A DNA stretch of 64,000 bases, from contig NC_071334.1 in assembly GCF_027744825.2 (NCBI RefSeq), positions 59,463,437 to 59,527,436 on the forward strand, in the 5' to 3' direction. The translations under genes and the position numbers were made by a program. The notes under the pieces are model-generated. The model saw nothing but the letters and a program-made list of their open reading frames with translations. It searched no databases and was not told where the DNA came from. Below are positions 1-38,817 of this stretch, piece by piece. Each line of letters begins with the position of its first letter. Positions within the stretch are counted from its first letter, which is position 1. The DNA is from Synchiropus splendidus. Its lineage: Eukaryota > Chordata > Actinopteri > Syngnathiformes > Callionymidae.

Positions 1-1767
1 ATGTGATCAAGCTGCATCAGTTTTGGGGTTTTTGTTAGTCTGTATGTTAACATTTTTAATATCTTCAACCAGTTGAATGCAAGTGCTGTCGAACTACAGT
101 ATTGGGCCAAGGCGTCTACATTGGAGTTTTTCAGGATTCAATGAAATTATGGTCCATTTATGCTTATTTATAGCTCCTGTGGGCCATATAAAATAGAAGG
201 GCTGGATTTAACGCTCTGTTTTTGAGTTTGACACATGCTTTAAATTAAGTGACAGTTTAGTAGACAATATGTGACCTATATTTACAAGACGTCCAATGAA
301 GTGAACCAGCGAGTAGCAGTAAACGGTATTGCCGAGCTCCTCTACACGATAGATTGGCATCAGGACGAGCTGCTGGAGGAGCAGCGCCGGTGATAGATGA
401 TATCGCAAGTTGTCACTCAAAAACCTTCCCGTCACTTTTGACGGCACAGTGTGCGCTCACGGGTCACATTTGTTTACTGCATCGTGAGCTTAAGTCCAAC
501 ATGTCAGTGACAGGAGATGAGGTAGACGAAGACGGTTCAGGGATGCAGGGAGGAGGATCAAAGTTTGGACAGACTTGGTGTCGCAATCCCTGTTGAGAAA
601 GGCGAGAAAGGAAATGTAACCAGAATAAGACTATCCGATCCCAACGGCAGACAGGCGCACCATAAGAAATCAGTGTCTTTTTCTCCATTTATGGAGATTT
701 TTTTTTGTCATGTGATCCGTATTAATCCCCGTCCTGGCTACACCCCTGGTTGATCTGCATTCAGCGCAAAACAGAACTGACAAATAGATCTTCAAACAAC
801 GCAGCAATTTGTTCTGTTCAGTGAAGTGAAGTGACTCAGACACATGTTTTAGACGCTCGGCAGCAGCCCTGGTGTTCACACCCGAGCGTGAGTGGAGTGA
901 ATTAACTCTCTTTGACCTTAAAATCTCCAGCAAGGAAAATCACTGAACAAGACGCTTCAATTAGAGGATCATCAATCACCCTGGCGATAGATAGGGCGCA
1001 TTCTCTCCGCGACGTTGGACACCTCTTCTCCAGCGCCGGTTAACAAGTTACAGCCCAGTGAAGTTCATCTTGACTTGGTTCGGAGGCTGTGTATGTCAAT
1101 TGTTGGGATGCAGTTTTCCATTAGTCACAATGTTTCGAGTCATAGCACTCACACATGCATCTGAGGGCTGTTTAACTGCTTGAAATTGATTCTGACTCTC
1201 CTTGTGGTAGGAAGGTGTTTTTTTTTATGGACAAGTGTGCTTCTGAAGAGGAGCACTAATGGTGCTGTTGGCTTCCGCTTTCTGTGACAGCCTGCCATCA
1301 TTATATGAGAGAAGTCTCCGAAGAGAGACTCCTTCAGGAAAATGTATTGTCGGATGATTGTCGGATGATTGGCCAGTCATTCAGTCAGTCACAGGAGAGC
1401 TGATGACATGAGTAGCTGTAGTTATCAGGCATCTGGAGAAGTGATGCAGAGCTGTCGCAGGGTTTGAGATGTAGAATAACATGCTGACTTGTATGCGAAC
1501 AAACACATTTCATATCCAGTTTTATCCTAACACCTTGTTTGCATCGAAAAAAACAGTGTTTCCTGTCAAAGTATTTTTTACCAAGTGTAGTATGTCAGTG
1601 AAACAGAATGTAAATTTAGTAGGAGTAGATCGACAGATTTTTTTTTTTCAACGGAAATATTTGCCATCGTCCAGACAGTGTCACATATAATACTGGGCAC
1701 CGCACCCCTGCCCCTTCTTTTAAAAAAAGAAACAAAACGGAACTGAACGCTGCCAATCCAGAAGTGA

Positions 1768-2545
1768 TAGAGAAACAGAGGGGAATGTTTTGTCATTCAC
1801 TGAATTGGTGACAGCAAAAACGCAAGTTTTTAATCATGAGAAGTAAATCTGCCTCCAATCCAAGCGGTCCGTCTCTTCACATGTCCAGCTGGAGTGCGCG
1901 ACTTGAATTCAGTGAGCAATGGACTTTAGTCATTAAGATGTTTCGTTAGGGATTTTTGCACAAATAACAAAACTGTAAATATCTAAAATGTTGGCACTCA
2001 CCTAGGCCTGCGCTAGTCGCTTGATCAGAAGTGGCAAACAAACCCTTTCTCCGCCTGCATTATCTATGTCATTGGTCTGAAGCTTGTTTGCCCATGAATG
2101 TTTTAGCTTCAGAGGGTTTAGAGAGCGAGACAAAAAGTAGCGGTTAGTCTGGAAATCGCTGTATGAGTGTCCAGTTACAGGACACGTACAAGTCACACTC
2201 AATATGAGGCCAAATAGATGGCCTGCTGTCACCAACTCGTGATCTGATTGGCGATCGCATCTATCCGTCAACTATATATGTGCCCGTTCACTGAAGGTGC
2301 ACCTGCGTCTGCACCTTCCATTCTAAAGGCTCCAGACTGATTTCATACAACCTGGCAACACAAGCTAGCTAAATTCCAATTGGGAAAAACTAACTGAGAA
2401 AAACTACTCTGGGATGTACTGTGACGTGAAGATGAAGAATATATTTAGCATATTATATGTATTATATATATTGTATCTCATATATTTTGGATAATACATA
2501 AAAAATGAAATGAACTTTTAGCATAAATATGCTCATGACCATGTC
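1768..2545 (+). repeat. Dispersed repeat, copy A (internally deleted)
   Basis: This matches, in reverse complement, the longer copy C at 35045-36160. Shared landmarks are tcaccaattcagtga against tcactgaattggtga, ccaatcagatcacgagttgg against ccaactcgtgatctgattgg, and caagctagct. Relative to C it lacks an internal segment of about 250-300 bases (C positions roughly 35690-35980). No reading frame of a known transposase was recognised. Confidence 0.8.
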
Positions 2546-3433
2546 TTGTACTGATCAGTTTGTAAATGGCTTTCTTTAACAGGAAAAAGTAATTTAAACA
2601 GAATCAGATTAGCTTCCACAAACAAAAAACTGTCCTCCTTCACCCCGACTCACAACACAGGACAAAGTCTTGTGTTCTTCTTGAAGCACAAGTTGTCCTT
2701 CTTCCATTCAATTCCCATGGTGTTGCATCAGCGTTTTTGGCATTTTCCAGATCGATCATATCCACTTGCAAGCATGTCGAAGGACAAAGCTTGAACTCTA
2801 ACCTTAGTAGGTCATATCAATAGGCTTTTTGTTGGTTTGCTTCATTTGAATTATTTTTCTGTTGCTCTTCCAGGCCACTTAAAAGGATTCGCTGGCCCAT
2901 GTTTGGCCCCCCGGGGCATCGACTTTGAGATATGATCAATAATAAGGTGTCAAACTCAGTCACAGTATTGACTGTTTTGAAAGTTCAACTGCTGTAGTGC
3001 ATTACGGAACCTACCGCATGAATTAATGGTGCATTATGGGCCAGGGGCTAAAACAGAGTATATCGCGGGTGATATACCGTAATTTCCGGACTATGGAGTA
3101 CACCGGATTACTAGCCGCTTCCACTAAATTTAAGAAGGAAAATAGATCTTGTTCATACACAAGTCGCACCGATCTATAAGCAGCAAGTTCAGTGGTGCTG
3201 TCTGAACTGTGGACAGGTCAAAAACGCTAAAAATGTTAAAAACGCTTTTCAAAGCTAGTTTTGAAGAGGGGGTCCAGCATCAAGAGTGAGGAAATAGCAG
3301 AAACAAGCTGCCTTAATACGGAGCATCTTGATTTATCTACGCTGCTCTCACAATAGACAAAGTGCAGCCCTCCAGCCAGGATCAAGTCCGCGGCCAAAAC
3401 CCGACTCGCTTGTATTCACATCGGACTTTTGAG

Positions 3434-3719
3434 CCACTGTATATGGATTTTTACAGGCTGAAATCAGATTAAATCAGAGGCGATGAAATCAGAGGTTTTT
3501 TATTTACTCTTAAAGCACTCAAAATGCACTGTTTTTGCCCGCGTGCCCAAAGTTCCAACACCACTGCCGGTCTCTGCTTCTCGATTCCTGGCCTCCAGGA
3601 GATCGACTCTGTTGATGGAGATAACACCGCATTTTGAGTGCTTTAAGAGTAAATAAAAAACCTCTGATTTCATCGCCTCTGATTTAATCTTTCAGCCTGT
3701 AAAAATCCATATACAGTGG
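3434..3719. repeat. Long near-perfect inverted repeat
   Basis: The left arm at 3434-3527 and the right arm at 3629-3719 are reverse complements over about 90 bases, with only one or two mismatches or small gaps. The arms include tttatttactcttaaagcac and its complement. The spacer is about 100 bases. It lies inside the outer DNA transposon and its right arm overlaps the first bases of the inner element. Confidence 0.9.
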
Positions 3720-4272
3720 TACCTCGGTCCTCGACCACAATCCGTTCCAGAAGGCCGTTCGAGAAGCGATTTGTTCGAAATCTGAATCGATTTTTCCCAG
3801 AAATAATGCGTTCCAAGCCTTAAAATAGGCTTTTGTAGGAGTGAATGTAGAGTGTCTGCTGCAGGTGGCTGTTCGTCTATGTGTGTGGCCGCTGCATGTG
3901 GGAGGGGTTGCCGAGTGAGTGACGTCTCTCCAGAAGTGAAGAGGTGCCCGGTGCGTGTCCAGCTCTGAATGTGCGCTTCTGTGCAGTTCGGCTGTGACAA
4001 AGTCATAAACCAAGTAACGCTCTGTCCGAGACTCGCCTCATCCCTGTCCCAGCTCCAGGCACTCTACACGTCTGCATACAGAGACTGCCTTATACACAAT
4101 AACAAAGCGCGTCGTGGGTCAGCTGGTCGGTCCGTTATGTTTTCCCGGCTTTTTTCAGGGGTGTTCGAGTACTGGATTTTCGTTCGAAATCCGAAGCAAA
4201 AAAATCTCGAAATTTTTGTTCGAACACCGATATGTTTGAATTCCGGGATGTTCGAAAACCGAGGTACCACTG
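3714..4272. mobile_element. Inner Tc1/mariner-superfamily MITE (pogo-like ends)
   Basis: It has perfect 14-bp inverted ends, cagtggtacctcgg at 3714-3727 and ccgaggtaccactg at 4259-4272, flanked by TA (3712-3713 and 4273-4274). The subterminal sequence (gaccacaatccgttcc, ttcgaaatc) fits the widespread CAGTGGTACCTCGG family with pogo/Tigger-like ends. It is 559 bp long and has no transposase frame. Confidence 0.8.
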
Positions 4273-5574
4273 TATTAGCCACGCTGTTTTATAAGCCGCA
4301 GGGCTCAGGCCGCGAGAAAAAGGCAGCGCCTTGTAGTCCGGAAATTACGGTATGTAATTACATCTCTAGCTAGTTGAAAATAACTTATTTATAGAGATGA
4401 ATCTTGGTTCCATGGGCTACTGGCTCCTTCACCGGCCTCAATGTGTACCTGTATTTTTTTTAATTATTTTGCAGGGGCCTCTCTTAGTCTAGAATGTATG
4501 TATCCATTAGCTTGACGGGCTTGTTCTCTGTCAATATGTGATTTGTTTCTACTGAGAGCTGAACAAAAGTTCAGAGAATCCCCGTTTGCACTCATCACAC
4601 ATCTGCGTGCCACTGGAGCAACCTCAGCTCGCTGTGTTCCACATGTCGTGTTCATTATTTGGGCGAGAAAGAAGTACAAGCGCAAACATTCCGATGACAG
4701 TGACATGTAGCAGAGATGATCATGCTGAGACGCAATGTCCCGCTAGAGGCAAAGTCATGAGACTCACACTCTGCTAGTTTGACGCTTTGTGTTACTGTTG
4801 ATTTCATCAACACAACTCAAACACCGACTTGTGAGTAAAACTAGCTGGTGATATTATCTCTGGCCTTTTGATGAAAGCCACTTGCAGCCTTGTGTCTGGT
4901 TACAAGGACTAGGAGTTTATGTAAAGATATCTTTTTAACAAAAGACATCTATTCAAGCATTTGCATAAATGGATATTCATTTATTTTCTTATTTTCACAT
5001 TTATGTCCAACGTATTACCTAAGAATGGGCCTAATTTAATTCTTCACTATGATATCTCATATTTAATAACTGAGGTTTGGAGTCTGTGGATGTGCTGTAT
5101 CATAGTAGTAAAAATACAAAACACCATGACAGAAATGTATTCATTCAGCGACTGCCTAAAATGACCTATTAATTCCTCTGGTGAAGTGTTTCAACTGGCA
5201 TGTTGTTGAGGCTGAGACAAAATGTCTTGAACCAGCCATCTACATGGCATTTATTATATCATCCAGAACTGGGACTCTGTGCAAACTTGTCTGAATTTAG
5301 TTTGATTACTTCCTGGCATTTGGTCAGCAGTGCTTTGCTTCACGGAAGGTTGAGTGGTAGTCTGAGTGTCGACGAACTGGGGACCTTTCCAGGGTGTTCC
5401 CTGCTAAATATTTAAAATAATAAGTAAATGAAATTAAACTATTACCTGCAGTGCTTCAATTTGGTCTTCACAACTGCCTTTTTTCGTTTTCTTTTTTTTT
5501 TTTTTTGGCAATTGTAATTGTTCTTCACTCATATCATGTTTATATGTTGTGTACAGTACTTAGGTGAGTTTTGA

Positions 5575-32131
<26,557 letters not shown>

Positions 32132-32660
32132 TCATCAGCACCTGTTTTTTTTTTTTTTTTTGAGACAAAACTCGTTTTACAAAAAAACAGCCTTGTTGGT
32201 TCTTGACAAGGTTCCCTGCCTTTCTAATGTCAGAGCCTTTATCGGTATGTGGAGGTTAAACCCTTCTTGGCCTCAGGAGTTCCTCTGCTATCTCACACTG
32301 CTGTAAAGCCTTTCCTTCATGCCATGTTCCCAGAGGTGCTGGAGGACCTCAACATCCTCAGTCTTGTGGTTTCTGAAGACATGCACACCCACCTCCACCA
32401 CACATTTCTGATCCTTTTGTAAGATTCAATGGCGTCCCCTCCTCCCCCCCTTCACCGCCATGAGTCCATCTCTTTTGAGTCCCCTGACACGTATGATGAA
32501 AGATATGATGACTCGTAGGCGATTTAGACCATTAGGCTTAAAGACTCACTCACGTACATGTGAACTGGAGATGAACCCGACCCACGTTTTCCCCACCTCG
32601 TCTGGCTGACGCTTGTATTTTTGAGAAAGCCAAAGAAAAGTAAAAGAATAATAAAATACA
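32132..32660 (+). other. Probable grin3a 3' UTR
   Basis: The sequence after the stop has a T run (32144-32161) and no further family match. An AATAAA lies at 32650-32655, about 520 bases past the stop, and is the first such hexamer I see. The real transcript end is not shown by sequence alone, and later AATAAA copies near 33308 could also be used. Confidence 0.45.
32650..32655 (+). terminator. Candidate polyadenylation signal AATAAA for grin3a
   Basis: This is a perfect hexamer downstream of the grin3a stop, in AT-rich sequence, followed within about 40 bases by a TTTTTTGA stretch that could act as a downstream U-rich element. Confidence 0.45.
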
Positions 32661-33280
32661 GTAAGTTCAATTTTCAGTAAGATGGTACATTTTTTTGACA
32701 TCCCTTACTCGACTACACTGAGCATGCTGTTGCCTTTGTTGTTGTCAGAACGTTGGTCTGTAATGGATCATTTTTGGGGGGGTGAGTGTGTGAGACGTAA
32801 CACACTCGCTACGTGAGGCAAACATTTGATGGTTTTGTGATCACACCCAAGTATCTTAGTAGCGTTATAGGAGAGAAGCCTAATAGGTGCACAGGCTGAC
32901 GCTGGTCTTAACCCCTCCTTCTCAACACATATACAGTACACCTGCCGACCAAGTTTTTCCAGCCTGATAGTGACACTCATATTTAAGTTAATTTATGTTG
33001 TCAAGACCAGCTGTCTGTGAGTGTTAGGTTTTTTTTTTCTTCTTTTGGTCACTGAATGAAACACTGCAGCTTTATCGATGTCGTGAGATCCTGTACAGTG
33101 ATGGACCTTCAACGCCACGTGTTGACGCGGTGTTTCACTATATTGGCATTTAAACATGAGGTGATCTGTGTTACCCGTTTTGGAATCTGTCCACATATTA
33201 AAGATTGACCTCTTTTTACACTCATGAACAATGTGTCTTTGCTGATAAAAATGAAGTTTAGCTGTGAGCGACATGGATTA

Positions 33281-33378
33281 CACACACACACACACAAGAG
33301 AAAATGAAATAAATGTGCTGCGAGATGTAAATAAATGTCTGTATCCTACACTCGCCATATATATATATATATATATAT
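33281..33378. repeat. CA and TA microsatellites
   Basis: An (AC)8 run at about 33281-33296 and an AT dinucleotide run at about 33357-33378 lie 60 bases apart, downstream of grin3a. Confidence 0.92.
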
Positions 33379-35044
33379 GCTTCAACATTGAGGAATGTTT
33401 TCCTGGTGCTTTCTGGCTTGCTCAAGTTCTTGGACCCTCTGTAAAGGTAAGTTGATCCAAAAAAGTTGGCCACCCGTTGATTGAGAGCCCTTCCTGAGAG
33501 AGAAACTTTGATTCAATAGCGCATGGCTAAATGCATTTTTTAATGCAAGAAAGACTCATTAATGATATTAGTGGACAAGGCCCGGACGACTGACCCGGTG
33601 TAGGCAGTGACAAAATTGGCGAATGCGCTGGCGTATACGGAATACAATGCATTTTACGCACTCATCTAGCAAAAAAGTATCTCAGCATGTCTCACACAGT
33701 ATGATAATTTTGTCATAACTTATGAACACATATTGATGTATTTCACTTAGTATGACAGTAAAAACAGTCAGATAAATTCCATAATATTAAATCACAAACG
33801 TAGGCTTGGAAGAAAAGACCCACAAAATCAAAGGATTTCATTAAAAGAAACTCATCACAGTGCGCCACGGGGGTCCGTTATCATTTTAAAATCCCCAGAA
33901 ATACCAAGGATATGGCCCCTTCAAAGTGTAATGTGACAAACTCGAGACCGAAAATAGGTTCAAAAGACCATAGATGAAGTAAAATTCTACATTCATTTTG
34001 AAGGGATCTGAGAACTCGATGGCCCACAATGCAGTGCAGAGGGGAACTGTCACCTGACTCAGAAGCAATTCATTGGAATTACTTTAAGAGTTAGATTCAA
34101 CTAATGTTAAACTCTTAGTGAATAAAGAGCTGAATGATAATTTATTAAATGAGTTTCATATCTGGATTTCATGACTGAAAAGCGGTCGAATTGCTGACAC
34201 CACAGTCAGAGAACATCACTGCAGTAATGAAGGAACAAAAACATCACGAATATGCTCACTTTTATATGTTTTCTTTCAACTTTTAATTTTAAAACTTGTG
34301 ATAAGAGCTATTTAATGGCATCAAACTTCCTCAGATCGAAGGCACGCTCATTATGAAAAATTGTAAATGAGCTAACTCCTCTACAGCTGAAGGAAGTATT
34401 TGCCAAAACTGGAAGCACAGTGAGGAAGTTGCTTCTGTCGCCATACAGTTCGGCCACGACGTCCTAATGTCGTGGGGGTTACTCCCTATGGCTGTTATAC
34501 ATCACCAAATTGTCCTTGTGGGACAGTGGGGATTACCTTGGGCAATTCTTTCTTTTTTACCATGAAACACTGTTTATATATATAAAAAAAAGCACTACAG
34601 CATTTCATTGCAACTTTCTTCTCACCTCCATCTGATATTTACTGAGAGGTGAAGGCAATTTGGACAGAGAATTTCTGAACCCACGGCACTGCCGTCACAC
34701 ACACAGTGTATTAGCCAGTGTGTGTACTCTGCAGGGTAAGCGCTGGCTGTCACAACTGAAATTAATACCTGACAGAGCAGAAGAGCCGGTGCACTGGCTA
34801 AGCCGCCAGCTGCCTTTGTGCGAACATGTTCTGCCGAGCAGCGGTCGACATCACTGGTGTCATCACAGTGAGTGAATCATCAGCAGCATTATTTTGCTTG
34901 TCGTGAACAAAAATGAACAGAATAAAGTCGTGAACATGGACGAAGGCGACTTTTTTTCCAAAACACTTCACTCAGACAAAGCCACTTGTTTTTTCTCGTG
35001 CAATAACAGACAAATTGCTGCCTAAAATTATGTTTCTACTCAGG

Positions 35045-36160
35045 TTTATATACACCAGTGACGGGCCGTCAGGGCCAGCAAGCCCTTCTCATGAGCATAT
35101 ATGACAAAAGTGAGTTTCATTTTTAATGTATTTTCACAAAATATGATATATATATAGTGTATATAATAATCATACTCATGTCATAGTATCTATCCTAGTG
35201 TTGTTTTTTGGAGTTTTCATCCAGTCAGAATGCAGCTAGCTTGTGTGGTCATGTCCAAGGCCTTCAGCAGCAACAGTGCAGGCGCAGGTGCTCTCAGAGT
35301 GAACGGTCACATATAGTTGATGGATAGTTGCAATAGCCAATCAGATCACGAGTTGGGGACGGCAAGGCCTTCTAGCCTTGAACGTGACTTGTACGCGTCC
35401 TGTGATTGGATACTCCTACCGTCATTTCAGGACCAAGCGCTACTCGTTCCTCGCTCCTGGAAGCCTGTGGCTTAAACATATGAGGATATTTATGAGCAAA
35501 CTAGCTTCAGAGCAATGAAACCACAGATGTTTGGTGATATCCCAGCGCATATTACACTGTTCTCCGACCCTGCATTACCCGGCCATCTACACCGACGAGA
35601 TAACCAGGCGGAGAAAGTTCGCCACTTTCAATGAGGGTTCTACAGCAGACTTGGCGCTTGGTGAGTGCAAACGTTTGAGAAGTTTATTTTGTTGACGTTT
35701 AACATTTTAATAACGGGGCGACTCGTTTCTTGTGCAGCTGTCGGCAGATTGTGGCCTTTCTGATACGAAACTGAGACTGCGCAAACAAGAGTACAACAAG
35801 GCTTCTGCCACGTAAAAACTAGCCTGGCGGTGCGGCACGGCTGACATGAGAGCCGCCACGCCATCAGAAAACTGATATCTTTTTACAGTTGAAATGATCG
35901 CATGATCACGCCTATTAAAACTTGTATTAAAAGTAGAATCATCAAAGAGGTGGTCTTGAACGTGTTGCGAGTTATTCGCAGAAAAATACCGGAAGAAATA
36001 TGACTGAAGTCCGTTGCTGGCAGAACCCAAGTCGCAGATTCCGGACAGACATATGAGCAGATGGACCGCCACCGTTTGGAGACAGGTTTACTCGATATAA
36101 AAACTACAGTTTTTGCTGTCACCAATTCAGTGAGTCACAAAACATTCCCCTCCGTTTCTG
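35045..36160 (-). repeat. Dispersed repeat, copy C (longest copy)
   Basis: This is an inverted copy of the repeat at 1768-2545, with colinear matches along its length. One end begins cagtgacgggccgtcagggc, a word I associate with interspersed fish repeats; the other end abuts a TA microsatellite. On the - strand it has a 121-codon open frame (35707-36072) that I cannot assign. It may be a non-autonomous DNA transposon. Confidence 0.78.
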
Positions 36161-36184
36161 TATATATATATATATATATATATA
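36161..36184. repeat. TA microsatellite
   Basis: A 12-unit TA run abuts the end of the dispersed repeat copy at 35045-36160. Confidence 0.92.
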
Positions 36185-38784
36185 ATGTGGGGGAAACCAA
36201 CTTTTACTTAGACACTTGAGTGTGAGTTGTCAGAGGACGTTGTGACAGTCCCCATATTCCCAAATTATATTAGAACGTTCATGCCTGCTGACCGGTGAGG
36301 AAACATACTCCCATCACACAAGCTGGTCCCAAAGTGGAAAAATGTCTGTTTGCTATCCACAATCTGTATGTAGACATGAGGCACATAAAACCTCAGGTCC
36401 TCATCCAAAGAGCAGGCAAAACCTGGGCGTAGAGAGAACACCACATCACTGTCTTCCTCAGCCTCCCAACCAGGCCAGAGTAAGACGTCCCCCTTCAGTT
36501 TGGTGCCTCTTATCATCACCTTGTTTGGATCGGGAGAGTGGCAGAGATTGGACTTTGGTGCTGCCAAAAGACATGGTTTTGCTCATTGACTGAGCATTTA
36601 GCGCCCACTCCTGAGCTTTTTATGAGCTCTGTGGTCAGACCATGATTGGCACCGGCTCTAACTAATGAGCTCGACTTCGTGCGGAAAAACGGAGCTCACT
36701 GGCAGAAGTTCCCAGGAGGCTGAGTGTTCTACATTTTTATCAATTTCATTGCTTTGTTTATACGGCCTTATTTGGGATAGGAGCAAAAAATATATAGTGG
36801 TGGATTGGTCATTATTTATTGAGAAATGGCACAATAAGTGCCAAAGAATCTGCTGCTGGTGGTGGTGCGCACGTAGATGGAAAGGCTTTAAAAAAAATAA
36901 AAATAAAATCACCCTTTTTCTGACATGGATCATGGTAAACATGAAGTCAACTGTGTCTTGGATGTCGGACTTGACAAATATTCTGACCGACATGTTAAAC
37001 TTAGAGGAGCTGGAGTCGGAGCTGGCACACGACAGAAGGAGTCTCAACCCAATGGAAATGAGCTCATGTCAGTCAAAGTTGGATGAACAATCTCAAGAGT
37101 TTGCCTTTCTCAAGCTAGGTGCTACATTTATTTACCCATTCGCAGAGTGTACCTTGGTTGATACAAAGCTGCTATGCAGTTTCACACCCACTCGTCTGGA
37201 ATGGTGGATGAGATTCTGACACCTCAGTCTGACTTTGCTCGATTTCAGGACTTAACCTGAAAATGTGCTTCCTCCTTGACTACATTACGTGCCTGGACTT
37301 GCAAATTCACATTACTCTTTTCTTAAAGATCATGAAGTGCATGCACTGTTCTGGAGCTGCGAAAGGATTGAAGGGATTTTTAATTGTCATTTGGGTCTGC
37401 AAAGATGAAGAGCAGATGATGGCAGCAGCACTGGATCAGGTCAACACAAGGCTCCAACACCCACAAGAAGGACACAACGTTGCTACTGACTATTTAATTT
37501 GTCAAAACATGAAAAAAAATATATGCAGCATTTCAAAAGAAACACTTCTTTTAAATGTAAAGACAACAATAACCACGATGATAATGTTTCAAATCATGAA
37601 TATCTATAAAACATCTTCTCTCTTCATGCTGGGTCTTCCAATAGGAGATGGAGTCACAACATTGCATCACAATCCACTGGTGGGTTCAGGGGGGAGGGGG
37701 AGCAGGAAACTCTTAGCATCGGGCCAACCTTGAATTTTCTTCAGTTTTCACAACAGCATTTTTGCACCCTTGAGGGTTGAGCGTAAGAGCAGACGGGTCA
37801 GTTCTGCCAAAAACTTACACAATAATGTCATAAAAATACAAGAATAATATTGATAAATGCAACCAAAATTTGAAACTAAATTCCAACCAAGGTAATGGAC
37901 AAGCAGCTTGATCAAAGCATCTCAGAATTGACCGCCAGACGTCCGTTTCCTCCACAAGGTTCCAAAAATGCTGTTGTCTGGTTTTGATATTTACCAGTGA
38001 AATATTTGCTCCGACACACAACAGACAAATATGTACAACACTCCGATGACCATGTTAAGTCATCACTGCGACACTGCAGGTGACGCAAACATCTTTTCTC
38101 TCCTCCGAGGACAAAGAGGTCGTACTGATACCAAAACATATCCAGGTTTACAGCAGGCAGACAGGTCCAAACGGATCATAATAATACAGATTAACAAAAA
38201 TCTTTACAAAATATGACCTGATATGGTCGATAATGTACAGAAAGCGATAATAAAAAGAAGAAGTTTGTCTTTTTTCTCTGTACAGATGATAAACATCACA
38301 GAATGACAACAACATCAACGTTTTTTTTTCTGCCTGTAGCACGTTTTCAGACTGAGGGATGTGGAGTCACCTCACAAGATGCAATGTAACACGGAGTGAG
38401 ATGTGCAGGTCGAACAGCGTCAGGATAGCTACAGCAATCGCTCATACAAAATGTGCAAAACACCATCCTAACTATGAACAGAACATTGGAGGAGGAGCCA
38501 ACACTCCCATGTTTCCGATGGTTTCTGGTATCTGGAGAAAGCTAATGTGCTTTAGCGGTTTTCGTACCACTGGTGTGATCGGAGCGTCTTGGCTGGTGAG
38601 GATTGAGCGGAGCTCAACGAGATTAAAACCATCATAAACATGGCGTGTTTCGTCCCCCCGGCTGACTTGAACGGATATCTGAAGTGTGTTTAGTTAAGCA
38701 TTCGGAGCCACGTGGCATGCGTCCTTGTCATTGTGTCTGGAAGTGCTGTGGAGACGCAAACGTGACCCGGTGCTGCCCCCTTAG

Positions 38785-38817
38785 TCATGTGACCTCTGTC
38801 ATCGATGCCGAGTGGTT
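38785..38817 (-). CDS. plppr1: plppr1 terminal coding micro-exon
   Basis: After acceptor ccccttcttccag the - strand reads NHSASMTEVT and then TGA at 38787-38785. This is the C-terminal decapeptide I recall for mammalian PLPPR1, so it is taken as the last coding exon, spliced from the CAG|GTAGCG donor 420 bases upstream. It is only 33 coding bases and would be missed by gene finders without homology. Confidence 0.88.
   Translation of the reverse strand, partial: NHSASMTEVT

Larger units (their letters stand above)
3077..4350. mobile_element. Outer non-autonomous DNA transposon with TA target site
   Basis: It has perfect 17-bp terminal inverted repeats: ccgtaatttccggacta at 3077-3093 and tagtccggaaattacgg at 4334-4350, flanked by TA on both sides. 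A gcttataa-like word near the right end (ttttataagccgcaggg) fits a fish repeat family with a ccggactataag terminus. It contains no transposase. A second element (3714-4272) and a large inverted repeat sit inside it. Confidence 0.78.
32661..38784. other. Region between grin3a and plppr1 3' ends
   Basis: This holds the convergent 3' flanks, including the plppr1 3' UTR of unknown length. It contains CA and TA microsatellites and a full copy of a dispersed repeat (35045-36160). Open frames of 184 and 156 codons on the + strand (36665-37219, 37263-37733) and of 100 codons on the - strand (36265-36567) match no family I recognise. I do not annotate them as genes. None of the genes that lie between these two loci in human is visible. 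Confidence 0.6.

Noticed and set aside
3684..4373. Open frames of 104 to 134 codons at 3.7-4.4 kb
   Set aside because: They lie inside the nested MITE and cross its inverted ends; they show no transposase motifs.
38785..38817. PDZ-binding reading of the PLPPR1 end TEVT
   Set aside because: The last residue is Thr rather than hydrophobic and position -2 is Glu, so it does not fit a class I or II PDZ ligand.
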